In this document: positions 1-5,518 of the stretch, piece after piece | How the letters are laid out: every line of letters starts with the position of its first letter | How positions within the stretch are numbered: the first letter of the stretch is position 1 | From: Candidatus Sigynarchaeota archaeon | GTDB lineage: Archaea; Asgardarchaeota; Lokiarchaeia; Sigynarchaeales; Sigynarchaeaceae | Length of the DNA stretch: 6,679 nt | Assembly: GCA_030587525.1 (NCBI GenBank) | Contig: JAUQYW010000453.1 | Span: 1-6,679 of the forward strand | Direction of reading: 5' to 3' | Notes under the pieces: model-generated | Told to the model about the DNA's origin: nothing | Seen by the model: the letters and a program-made list of their open reading frames with translations, nothing else | Databases searched by the model: none | Position numbers and translations under genes: made by a program

Positions 1-1260
1 CACCAGCAATCACTATAACCGCCGCCGGATCAGTCCAACTCAAGCCTATGTATGCACCATCATCCATCATCGCATCGACCGTCGCTGCTAAGCCACCCGT
101 GTTGCTGAACGTCACTGTCAATGTGAAACTCATACCACCAACGTAAGGCCCTGCACCGTTCGGCCCGGTAATCACGAGGTTCGTGATCGTAACCGACGCT
201 TGTGCTTGCATGTTCACGCCGATCGTGTCTTGTGGCATATCGCCACTGATAGCACGGAGCGTGATCGCCTCGGTACCAATCCACACGACCGTGATGGTCA
301 CAAAAGCAGTCGCTGCACCCGCCGCTGCCGTCACCGTGAATACTTGCGTGTTCGTGCCACCAGCAATCACTATAACCGCCGCCGGATCAGTCCAACTCAA
401 GCCTATGTATGCACCATCATCCATCATCGCATCGACCGTCGCTGCTAAGCCACCCGTGTTGCTGAACGTCACTGTCAATGTGAAACTCATACCGGCAACG
501 TAAGGCCCTGCACCGTTCGGCCCGGTAATCACGAGGTTCGTGATCGCCACGTTCGCTTGAGATTGAATGCCCACGAGAATCTGGTCGACCGGCGTGTCGC
601 CACTAATGGCGCGGTTCGAGATCGCCTCGTTACCACTCCATGTAACATGGATGTCAACAGACGCATTCGGCGCCGCGCTCACACCAACGTTCACGGTAAA
701 GACTTGAGTGTTGGTTCCACCTGCAACTACAATCACTGCCGCAGGATTACTCCAGGTTAAATCCGTGTAAGTGCCATCATCCATCGTCGCATCGACCGTT
801 GCCGCCGTGCCGCCCGTGTTGCTGAAGGTGACCGTGAGCGAGAAACTCGATCCTTGACTATATGGACCGGGAGGAGCGACCGCGAGGTTCGTGATCGCCA
901 CATATGCTTGCGATTGAATGCTCATGAGGATCTGATCTTGTGGAATATCTCCAAAGATCGCCCGTGCCGAGATAGCCTCGGTACCCGTCCATGTAACGTG
1001 TATGTCCACCGATGCATTCATCATCGCTCCTGCCGCGATGATCACCGTGAATGCTTGTGTATTCGTGCTCCCCGGATTCACCGTCACTGGTGCCGGATCG
1101 CTAAATGACAAACCGGCATAAGTTTGAGCATTGCAAGTTCCATCAACGACCCCCGAGGTGCCGCCCGTGTTGCTGTACGTCACCATCAACGTGAAACTCA
1201 TACCGCCAACGTAAGGACCCAGAGGTGCAGTTACCAGGCCCGTGATGGCTATGCTCGCTT
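1..1260 (-). repeat. Tandem coding repeats of the surface protein (about 351-360 bp units)
   Basis: Units follow each other at offsets of 357, 360 and 351 bp when a common landmark ('caccagcaatcac' and its equivalents at 1, 358, 718 and 1069) is used. Offsets are multiples of three, so the frame is kept. Bases 1-189 and 358-546 differ at only two positions by hand count, which turn one Gly into Ala (VGGM versus VAGM). The other units are clearly related in protein but diverged in DNA. This suggests recent duplication or gene conversion at the C-terminal side of the array. Confidence 0.9.
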
Positions 1261-1795
1261 GAGATTGAATCGCCACGTTCAATGCCGGCGGAACCGAACT
1301 TCCCGTACCGCCGGATACAGGTGTTGACGGTGGTTCTGTGCCAGCCCATGTTGCACGAATGAGCACCGATGCATTCGTGGCCACGCCTGCGGCAATGGTG
1401 ATTAGAAAATCGACGCTGCCTGTTCCACCAAAGGCTGCAACGCTAATTATACCTGAACTGTTCGCAGATAGGCCGGTAAACCCGGCGAAATTTAATGTAG
1501 TAGTGATGGAATTGACGGCCAAATCACCAGTATTGAGATAGGAAACGCGGACAACGAAGCTCATTCCGCCAACATAGGTACCGGTTCCCGTCCGATACAT
1601 GATACCGGTAATGGATAAAGCCGAAGCCGATGATAGCGGATCGCGGGGTTTATACAAGAGGTTGCCAGAATTATAATTCCAGGGCATTGTTTCTTGATTT
1701 TCTTTTGTAGAAATCACTATCATTGTGATTGCTAGGATGGCACAGAAAGAAATGATCAATCCACTTGTCTTTGAAATGGTCGAATGCTTCTTCAT
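1..1795 (-). CDS. Surface protein with CARDB/Ig-like repeats, N-terminal part (C-terminus beyond window)
   Basis: The frame from the ATG at 1795-1793 stays open to the window edge (598 codons, no stop), so the C-terminus is missing. Residues 1-11 are basic (MKKHSTISKTS) and 12-29 are a hydrophobic helix: a signal peptide or N-terminal anchor. Five repeats follow: about 56-179, 180-296, 297-413, 414-532 and 533 to the edge. Each runs from 'AxVAITNLV' through 'GPYVGGMSFTLTVTFSNTGG', 'GGTNTQVFTV' and 'xVxWxGTEAI' to 'IQSQ'. The NTGG-type strand pattern and rich Thr/Val/Ala/Gly content match CARDB-like beta-sandwich adhesion modules. Repeat 1 is the most divergent, and repeats 4 and 5 are nearly identical in DNA. 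An SD-like GGGGGTAAT lies at 1810-1802, a few bases before the start. By inference this is an extracellular adhesin or S-layer-associated protein; the ligand is unknown. Only three Cys are visible (residues 18, 200 and none conserved between repeats). Confidence 0.88.
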   Translation of the reverse strand, partial: MKKHSTISKTSGLIISFCAILAITMIVISTKENQETMPWNYNSGNLLYKPRDPLSSASALSITGIMYRTGTGTYVGGMSFVVRVSYLNTGDLAVNSITTTLNFAGFTGLSANSSGIISVAAFGGTGSVDFLITIAAGVATNASVLIRATWAGTEPPSTPVSGGTGSSVPPALNVAIQSQASIAITGLVTAPLGPYVGGMSFTLMVTYSNTGGTSGVVDGTCNAQTYAGLSFSDPAPVTVNPGSTNTQAFTVIIAAGAMMNASVDIHVTWTGTEAISARAIFGDIPQDQILMSIQSQAYVAITNLAVAPPGPYSQGSSFSLTVTFSNTGGTAATVDATMDDGTYTDLTWSNPAAVIVVAGGTNTQVFTVNVGVSAAPNASVDIHVTWSGNEAISNRAISGDTPVDQILVGIQSQANVAITNLVITGPNGAGPYVAGMSFTLTVTFSNTGGLAATVDAMMDDGAYIGLSWTDPAAVIVIAGGTNTQVFTVTAAAGAATAFVTITVVWIGTEAITLRAISGDMPQDTIGVNMQAQASVTITNLVITGPNGAGPYVGGMSFTLTVTFSNTGGLAATVDAMMDDGAYIGLSWTDPAAVIVIAG

Positions 1796-1881
1796 AATGA
1801 TATTACCCCCACTCTGCAGTATCATCTGAGATGAATGAATACAAGTTCGTACCGATGAGATAAATAATTTTACTTCTTTTG

Positions 1882-1900
1882 TTTTATACGCTTTATACGC
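1882..1900 (-). promoter_or_regulatory. TATA-type promoter of the surface protein gene, duplicated box
   Basis: On the minus strand the sequence reads GCGTATAAAGCGTATAAAAC, a perfect 9-bp tandem repeat of GCGTATAAA (plus-strand tttatacgc at 1883-1891 and 1892-1900). Both copies make acceptable archaeal TATA boxes. Initiation about 25 bases downstream would leave a leader of about 60-70 bases before the ATG at 1795, which carries the GGGGGTAAT ribosome site. Which box is used cannot be told from sequence. Confidence 0.6.
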
Positions 1901-2248
1901 CGAGCGTGGTATTTTTTTGATTTTAAAGGGAATTTAAAAAAAAGGATTGAATAACGCGCGATTAGAATGCAATTTCTACACACACCATAAAAACATGCCC
2001 GATGTGCTTTCTCGTAATATTATTTTTTCGGTAGATCGTTTGAATGTTCTGCTGCATAAACAGTTCGTGGAACGACGCCATTGTAGCATTTGCACTCGAA
2101 TTGCCTGCTGATAAATGGGCAATGCCGTTCGTAATGGAGGGCATTCTTGTTGTAGCACCTGCCACCCATGCAGAACAAGCAGCTTTCACCGAATCGAATC
2201 ATGGATGGATTACCATTGACAATGACATAAACATCCAACTATGAACGA
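1901..2248. other. Intergenic stretch with one weak small ORF
   Basis: The first part (about 1905-1945) is A/T-rich with homopolymer runs. The only plus-strand ORF of note runs from 2044 to 2244 (66 codons). It starts directly after an in-frame TGA at 2041-2043 and has no convincing ribosome site or TATA box. Its product has reasonable composition (for example ALELPADKWAMPF) but no motif I recognise, and overlapping minus-strand ORFs of similar length exist. It may be a small gene, debris like that just downstream, or chance. I see no RNA gene or other structure here. Confidence 0.3.
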
Positions 2249-2818
2249 ATGGCATGTGTGACCGGAAAAACCTTGTCATCTAAGCGTGCATCAAAAACAC
2301 ATGCGCCACCACCACAAGCATATAGTTTCTCCGATCCCGATTTCCCGCAGTACCAGGTCGAAGCCGAGTTCATGTCCGATCCCCTCAGCCTCGAGTCCAT
2401 GGAGTTCGTCATGCTCGCCATCGCTGGCGACGATTTCAACGTGTAATGGCGCCAGCATCATGATGGCTTCAGCCTCCTTGCCGGCAATTGGCTTATCGAC
2501 TGGCGGGCGCAGTTTGGTCACCACGTCGCCGAGGATGACGGGTGGCGCAGCACAATCACGAAAACCACGTGGCGGGCGCTGCGGAATAGGATCGAGGCGT
2601 TTGCGGACGAGATTGCGGGGGCCATGCTTCCCCGGCGTTAAGACATCATCGAGCGCGAAGGGCGGGCTATGGACGCATTCTTGCGGGAGAAGTATCGCGT
2701 GGTGACCGATTCCTTGGATGAACAGCGCCTCGCAAAGCTCTTCGAGCACGTATGGAAAGCGGCCATCGTGGCCAAGTACCCCTTGCTTGAAGGATATATT
2801 AGCATCCCTTTTCGCTAA
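2249..2818 (+). pseudogene. Interrupted gene of unknown function (two in-frame TAA codons)
   Basis: One plus frame reads as protein over 190 codons, broken only by TAA at 2444-2446 and TAA at 2639-2641, and ends at TAA 2816-2818. The three blocks end in MLAIAGDDFNV, EIAGAMLPRR and GYISIPFR. The middle block (64 codons from TGG at 2447) is rich in Trp and has about 75% G/C third positions by hand count. The third block reads as amphipathic helix (for example DEQRLAKLFEHVWKAAIVAK). I do not recognise the family. The final ten codons and stop recur in diverged form at 4820-4859 (LEGHINIPFR), which supports this strand as the coding one. A continuous 152-codon ORF lies antisense (2749-2291) in register and is the main rival reading. 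Sequencing error, decay and readthrough are all possible; decay seems likeliest given the neighbouring debris. Confidence 0.45.
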
Positions 2819-2825
2819 TGGAATG
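2786..2825 (+). repeat. Gene-tail repeat R1, copy a
   Basis: These 40 bases match 4820-4859 at 36 of 40 positions by hand count, in the same orientation. They encode LEGYISIPFR plus stop here and LEGHINIPFR plus stop in the other copy; the stop codon and the following GGAATG are shared. Two of the four differences change an amino acid. One (GAA versus CTT/CTC context) is silent, and one lies after the stop. Confidence 0.75.
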
Positions 2826-2826
2826 A

Positions 2827-2967
2827 CTTCCTCATACCGTAACCGGTGCCCGATGCTTCACGTGCGGCCATAAGTTCACTGCTGACGAGTTTTATGCCAA
2901 AATGCTAACATTTTTTTATAAGGATGCACGAATTGGCATGATACTTCTGGCGATTATTGATGTCTGA
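2827..2967 (+). pseudogene. Fragment resembling RNA polymerase subunit Rpb10/RpoN N-terminus
   Basis: The frame opening after TGA 2824-2826 encodes RCFTCGHKFTADEF from 2851, then a Lys/aromatic helix, and ends at TGA 2965-2967, a few bases inside the next gene. RCFTCG close to the N-terminus is the hallmark of the archaeal/eukaryotic Rpb10 subunit (family pattern IPVRCFTCGK, then a later CC pair). Here there is no start codon in frame, the CC pair is absent, and the expected 'IPV' appears only in another frame just upstream (CTCATACCG ... CCGGTG), as if a small insertion had shifted it. I read it as a broken copy; an unrelated small zinc motif arising by chance remains possible. Confidence 0.35.
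2912..2920 (+). promoter_or_regulatory. TATA box upstream of the winged-helix protein gene
   Basis: TTTTTTATAA at about 2911-2920 lies about 43 bases before the ATG at 2960. Initiation 25-27 bases downstream would give a leader of only about 15 bases. No Shine-Dalgarno sequence is seen before the ATG, which fits a short-leader or leaderless transcript. The box lies within the Rpb10-like fragment. Confidence 0.45.
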
Positions 2968-3883
2968 GATTGAAAAGATTTGCGTTCACTTCAAGGAAAC
3001 AGACAAGATTGGAAATTCTGGACAAAAAATATATCGATGCGATGCTCGTGATCTCGTTCTCGGCGAGGATGCCAAGGTTTGTTTCGTTTGCGAAGAATAC
3101 AAGCCAGGGAAGAACGAATATGACGAAAATATCAAGCAAGGCATCGTTGATTACTTGAGTGGGAAACGCAAACGGGAAGGCAAGCGCTGGACGAAGAAGA
3201 AAGGGACCGGTAAGGCGAAATCATCTCGCAAGCGTGGCGAGGATTTCGACGAGGACGAAGACGAGGAGCCTGAAGAAGCCGACGAGCCCGAAGAAGCAGA
3301 TGAAGCCGAGGAAGCCGAGGAGCCCGAAGAAGCCGAGGAAGCCGAGGAAGCCGAGGAAGGCGAGGAAGCCGAGGAAGGCGAAGAAGCCGAGGAAGGCGAA
3401 AAAGGCGAAAAAGGCGAAGAAGCCGAGGAAGGCGAAGAAGCCGAGGAAGGCGAAGAAGCCGAGGAAGGCGAGGAAGGCAAGGAAGGCAAGGAAGGCAAGG
3501 AAGGCGAAGGAAAAGGAAAGGCCAAGAAGAAAGTGTCAGAGAAGAAAGTTCTCGAGAAGAAAGTTCTCGAGAAGAAAGGTACTGGCAAGAAGGAACCTGA
3601 AAAGAAGCCTGCGCCCAAAGCCAAGGCCAAACCCGCTCGCGCGCCGAAAGAAGTCCAGCTTGACAAGGAAGATAACGAGCTTTATGACTTGATCAAGAGC
3701 AAGGGCGATGTCGGCATCATCCAGATGAATCTCAAGGACGAGTCCAAGCTGCCATCGAGCAAGATTTCAAAGATCCTGCTCAAGTTGAAGGACGCTGGCC
3801 TGATCGAGAAGGAACAGACAAAGGTAAAGGATGATAAAGGCAAAACCACGATCACGAACTTGATCAAGGCCGTGAAGAAATAG
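2960..3883 (+). CDS. Winged-helix protein with N-terminal Cys cluster and long Glu-rich linker
   Basis: The product has 307 residues from the ATG at 2960; an in-frame TTG three bases earlier is a less likely start. Residues 1-54 form a compact module with C8, C27, C41 and C44 (spacing 18, 13, 2), probably a structural zinc site. Residues 65-93 are basic. Residues 94-172 are almost pure Glu with Ala/Gly/Pro (EEAEEG and related units), and 173-230 turn to Lys-rich repeats (GKE, then KVLEK) and KPAPKAKAKP. Residues about 231-307 look like a winged helix: ELYDLIKSKGDVGI, then PSSKISKILLKLKDAGLIEKE as helix 2, recognition helix and wing, similar to MarR or Rpc34-type folds. I infer a DNA-binding or transcription-associated protein whose acidic linker could contact basic partners; targets are unknown. 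It is flanked by its own TATA box and terminator, so it is probably monocistronic. Confidence 0.85.
   Translation: MSEIEKICVHFKETDKIGNSGQKIYRCDARDLVLGEDAKVCFVCEEYKPGKNEYDENIKQGIVDYLSGKRKREGKRWTKKKGTGKAKSSRKRGEDFDEDEDEEPEEADEPEEADEAEEAEEPEEAEEAEEAEEGEEAEEGEEAEEGEKGEKGEEAEEGEEAEEGEEAEEGEEGKEGKEGKEGEGKGKAKKKVSEKKVLEKKVLEKKGTGKKEPEKKPAPKAKAKPARAPKEVQLDKEDNELYDLIKSKGDVGIIQMNLKDESKLPSSKISKILLKLKDAGLIEKEQTKVKDDKGKTTITNLIKAVKK
3250..3507 (+). repeat. Low-complexity coding minisatellite (Glu-rich linker)
   Basis: The DNA is built from 9-bp and 18-bp units such as GAGGAAGGCGAAGAAGCC (EEGEEA) and GGCAAGGAA (GKE). Because every unit is a multiple of three and lacks stop codons in several frames, long shadow ORFs appear in other frames: a Lys/Pro/Arg polymer on the plus strand and a Ser-rich polymer on the minus strand. 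Such arrays change length easily by slippage without shifting frame. Confidence 0.9.
3527..3580 (+). repeat. 15-bp tandem repeat within the linker
   Basis: GAGAAGAAAGTTCTC occurs at 3539-3553 and 3554-3568, followed by a partial third copy from 3569. It encodes EKKVL repeated and is preceded by a diverged KKVS unit. It is separate from the Glu-rich array and marks the start of the Lys-rich part of the linker. Confidence 0.85.
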
Positions 3884-3890
3884 GATTTCA

Positions 3891-3927
3891 AAGGATGCTT
3901 TTTTTCAATCCTTATTTTTCGTTTTTT
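3891..3927 (+). terminator. T-rich terminator after the winged-helix gene
   Basis: Beginning 8 bases after the stop codon, AAGGAT (3891-3896) pairs with ATCCTT (3908-3913). T runs lie in the loop (3899-3905) and downstream (3915-3919 and 3922-3927). Archaeal RNA polymerase stops at T runs even without strong hairpins, so the T tracts are the firmer evidence. Confidence 0.7.
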
Positions 3928-3952
3928 AGATGTCGGGGATATCAAGAAAATT
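3921..3952 (-). pseudogene. Orphan C-terminal tail related to the 208-residue gene (repeat R2, copy a)
   Basis: These 32 bases match 4864-4895 at 28 of 32 positions by hand count. On the minus strand they read NFLDIPDI plus stop, against SFLDIPEI plus stop at the end of the 208-residue gene. Three of the five codon-level differences I can align are conservative or silent. Upstream on the minus strand the frame continues (SSWR) without further resemblance to that protein, so only the tail survives. The T run just beyond the stop is shared too, so a repeated terminator is the alternative explanation. Confidence 0.45.
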
Positions 3953-3987
3953 CCTCCACGAGCTCCGATTTGCTCTCGATCATAGCG

Positions 3988-4065
3988 ATGCCCCAGTTTC
4001 CGGGCGTGACCATCTAGTTCGTCAACTTGCTGCCCTCAAAGCTCAAGCCCAAGACGACCGTGTAA
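3988..4065 (+). pseudogene. Possible short coding remnant with an in-frame TAG
   Basis: From ATG 3988 the frame reads MPQFPGVTI, TAG at 4015-4017, then FVNLLPSKLKPKTTV and TAA at 4063-4065. G/C-rich third positions and protein-like composition suggest former coding sequence, but the stretch is short and matches no family I know. The interval from 3953 to 4110 otherwise shows nothing clear. Confidence 0.2.
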
Positions 4066-4095
4066 GATACTTTTCTAAAACCGGCATTTTTCTTA

Positions 4096-4131
4096 GAGGA
4101 GGAGATTAAAATGATCAAGGTGAACGATTAG
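4096..4131 (+). promoter_or_regulatory. Strong Shine-Dalgarno and six-codon micro-ORF
   Basis: GAGGAGGAGAT at 4096-4106 is close to the archaeal consensus GGAGGTGAT and stands about 5 bases before ATG 4111. The ORF is MIKVND and stops at TAG 4129-4131. This is one of the best ribosome sites in the window, yet it serves only six codons. It could be the surviving 5' end of a lost gene or a leader peptide. The TATA box of the membrane-protein gene lies downstream of it, so the micro-ORF would not be on that promoter's transcript. Confidence 0.45.
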
Positions 4132-4143
4132 ACTTGGATTAAC

Positions 4144-4152
4144 TTTTAAATA
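4144..4152 (+). promoter_or_regulatory. TATA box of the membrane-protein gene
   Basis: CTTTTAAATAATAA centres about 32 bases before ATG 4181. Initiation 25-28 bases downstream would put the transcript start within a few bases of the ATG, giving a nearly leaderless mRNA. Only a weak GAGG sits before the start codon. Confidence 0.5.
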
Positions 4153-4180
4153 ATAAGAAGCCTAACGTAAACCGAGGACG

Positions 4181-4801
4181 ATGACTTTCGAGACCGGTAC
4201 TACAGCTATAATATTGGCAATTAGCTTGATTTTTTTCATTCTGGTGCAAAAAAAAATCACTTCTTTTGAAATCGCCCGGTGGCCATTCTTTTCAATCACG
4301 GGCGGGTCAATTTTTTTGTCGGTCATTTCCTTGTCGTTTATGCAAATAGCGCTTGAGGTGCTCGTTATCGCCTTGTTGCTTTATCTCGGCTCGCTTACCA
4401 GCATCGTGATTTTCTTGATATATAAAAAGCAATGCGTAGTCACCTTCATCTTGCTGGGACTTGACATAGGCATCCCAATGTCAATAGGGATGATAGGCAT
4501 ATTGCCATTCCAGATGGCCTTCACGATGTTACTTTCTGGATTGGTGCTAATTATGTTCTTGTTTAGCTATCCCGGATTTGGTAAAAAGACCGTCGAAGCG
4601 AAATTGACACGAAAATCCGTGATATCTACCATCACGTTCGTCGGTTACATTCACGCGATATTCGCTTGTTTGGGATGTATCTATTATTTTGTGGTATTGA
4701 CGCACGATCCTTTGTACGGCTATTTGTTTTATGGATGCATGGGTGTGCTGCTCGTTTTGAAACTCTTCTCGTGGCAAAGGAAGCGTCGCTCCGGGAAATG
4801 A
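4181..4801 (+). CDS. Multi-pass membrane protein of unknown function
   Basis: The product has 206 residues and is strongly hydrophobic, with about seven candidate transmembrane segments: roughly 5-23, 36-53, 57-81, 86-109, 111-130, 147-173 and 179-196. Short basic loops (QKK 23-25, YKK 81-83, KLTRK 141-145) and the C-terminal WQRKRRSGK suggest that these parts face the cytoplasm. There is no Walker motif, no conserved charged pair inside the membrane and no peptidase motif that I can see; three Cys lie in segment 6 and near it (163, 166, 185). I do not recognise the family. The start is supported by the upstream TATA box. It converges on the 208-residue gene and lies between the repeated gene tails, so it may be part of an inserted or rearranged segment. 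The A/T-rich codons (many ATA, TTG) partly reflect hydrophobic content. Confidence 0.8.
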   Translation: MTFETGTTAIILAISLIFFILVQKKITSFEIARWPFFSITGGSIFLSVISLSFMQIALEVLVIALLLYLGSLTSIVIFLIYKKQCVVTFILLGLDIGIPMSIGMIGILPFQMAFTMLLSGLVLIMFLFSYPGFGKKTVEAKLTRKSVISTITFVGYIHAIFACLGCIYYFVVLTHDPLYGYLFYGCMGVLLVLKLFSWQRKRRSGK

Positions 4802-4822
4802 AAAAATGAGCCATCACGGCTC
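4801..4822 (-). terminator. Hairpin terminator for the 208-residue gene
   Basis: Read on the minus strand, GAGCC-GTGAT-GGCTC (4822-4808) is a perfect 5-bp stem followed by AT and a six-T run (4806-4801). It lies about 47 bases after the stop of the minus-strand gene and abuts the stop codon of the convergent membrane-protein gene. Confidence 0.65.
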
Positions 4823-4859
4823 GAAGGACATATTAACATCCCTTTTCGCTAAAGGAATG
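4820..4859 (+). repeat. Gene-tail repeat R1, copy b
   Basis: Partner of 2786-2825 (36 of 40 identical, same orientation). In its coding frame it gives LEGHINIPFR plus stop. That frame is preceded only by seven codons and the TGA of the membrane-protein gene, so the tail here has no body. It ends five bases from repeat R2 copy b (4864-4895), the functional 3' end of the 208-residue gene. Confidence 0.75.
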
Positions 4860-4870
4860 TTTTGTTTTTT
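4860..4870 (+). terminator. T tract downstream of the membrane-protein gene
   Basis: TTTTGTTTTTT lies about 60 bases after the plus-strand stop and is a plausible archaeal terminator for that gene. It overlaps the last codons of the convergent gene by two bases. A similar T tract accompanies the related tail at 3921. Confidence 0.45.
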
Positions 4871-5495
4871 AGATTTCGGGAATATCAAGGAAACTCGCCA
4901 AGAACGCGTAGAACGGCATCTTTTTCATGTTTCCTTTCACCCGGTCCTTCAAGAATTTCAAGTACCGGTAATCCGTGCTCGTGAGTGGTGTGCCTTGCTT
5001 TCGTTTCATCAACGCGGAGAATTCTTGCTTTGAAAGGACGGCGTCGTCGGGGTGAAGCGAATCGTGCTGCTTCACTTCTTTGAGAAACTCCGCCAGGTCG
5101 AGAAACTTTTCCGCGGTCCTCTCCGCTGCCGAGGGCGGGAGCAATGACTTGTCGATGCTCACCAGGTTGGCGATCATCTGCTTGGCCGTGTCGATATCAC
5201 CGCGGATGAAGGTCCGCCCACGTATCCATTCAGCAAACCGCTCGAGGGCGACCAGGAAATCCCCGTTTGCTTGCATCGATGGCATGTTTTCGGTGATCTT
5301 AGTCGAAGAGCGATGAGATTCTATCACCACATTCTTGTCTTGCAACAGCTTTTTTAACAAGGCGATCTTTTGCCTGTCGGGAAGATTCGTCTCATCTTCT
5401 TTTCCTGGCTTAGCAATATCCCCTCCAAGAGGTTGTTTTTTCGTGCTCGCTTTCTTGGGAGGCGGATCTTGCCTGGCGAAATCATCGAGCGGCAT
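4869..5495 (-). CDS. Hypothetical helical protein with disordered N-terminus
   Basis: I do not recognise this 208-residue protein. Residues 1-45 are Pro/Lys-rich and probably disordered (PPPKKASTKK). From about 42 it is predicted helical: DRQKIALLKKLLQDKN, DFLVALERFAEW (79-90), AERTAEKFLDLAEFLKEVKQ (124-143), then a Lys-rich C-terminal block DYRYLKFLKDRVKGNMKK and an ending FYAFLASFLDIPEI. No Cys, no signal peptide and no transmembrane segment, so it is likely cytoplasmic. I chose ATG 5495 because a TATA-like TTTTTATG is centred 27 bases upstream, implying a leaderless mRNA. A GTG at 5507 in the same frame would add four residues, with no better ribosome site. A decayed copy of its tail lies at 3926-3952. 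It is on the same strand as the DUF89 gene, but a terminator separates them. Confidence 0.75.
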   Translation of the reverse strand: MPLDDFARQDPPPKKASTKKQPLGGDIAKPGKEDETNLPDRQKIALLKKLLQDKNVVIESHRSSTKITENMPSMQANGDFLVALERFAEWIRGRTFIRGDIDTAKQMIANLVSIDKSLLPPSAAERTAEKFLDLAEFLKEVKQHDSLHPDDAVLSKQEFSALMKRKQGTPLTSTDYRYLKFLKDRVKGNMKKMPFYAFLASFLDIPEI

Positions 5496-5518
5496 TATTG
5501 AATTCACGACGTTCCGAC

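Noticed and set aside
1..1260. CRISPR-like periodicity
   Set aside because: Units are about 351-360 bp, coding throughout, with no short palindromic repeats and unique spacers.
183..1541. Several plus-strand ORFs of 67-106 codons across the first 1.5 kb
   Set aside because: They are antisense shadows of the surface-protein gene, recur with its repeat period, and lack ribosome sites.
2291..2749. Minus-strand 152-codon ORF
   Set aside because: It lies in register antisense to the interrupted plus-strand gene. The plus strand is favoured by its composition and by the tail conserved at 4820-4859. It is not fully excluded.
3151..3666. Minus-strand Ser-rich ORF of 171 codons
   Set aside because: It is the complement of the Glu-rich minisatellite; stop-free only because the repeat lacks stops in that frame.
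3159..3692. Plus-strand Lys/Pro/Arg-rich ORF of 177 codons resembling a histone H1 tail
   Set aside because: It is the +1 frame of the same minisatellite and has no ordered ends or start signal, whereas the overlapping 307-residue frame has folded-looking domains on both sides.
2444..4017. Stop-codon recoding (pyrrolysine or similar) at the in-frame stops
   Set aside because: Two of the stops are TAA, which pyrrolysine does not use, and the single TAG (4015-4017) lies in a very short frame with no recognised family.
4806..5033. Plus-strand ORF of 75 codons after the membrane-protein gene
   Set aside because: Antisense to the 208-residue gene and crossing the terminator and tail repeats; no start signal.
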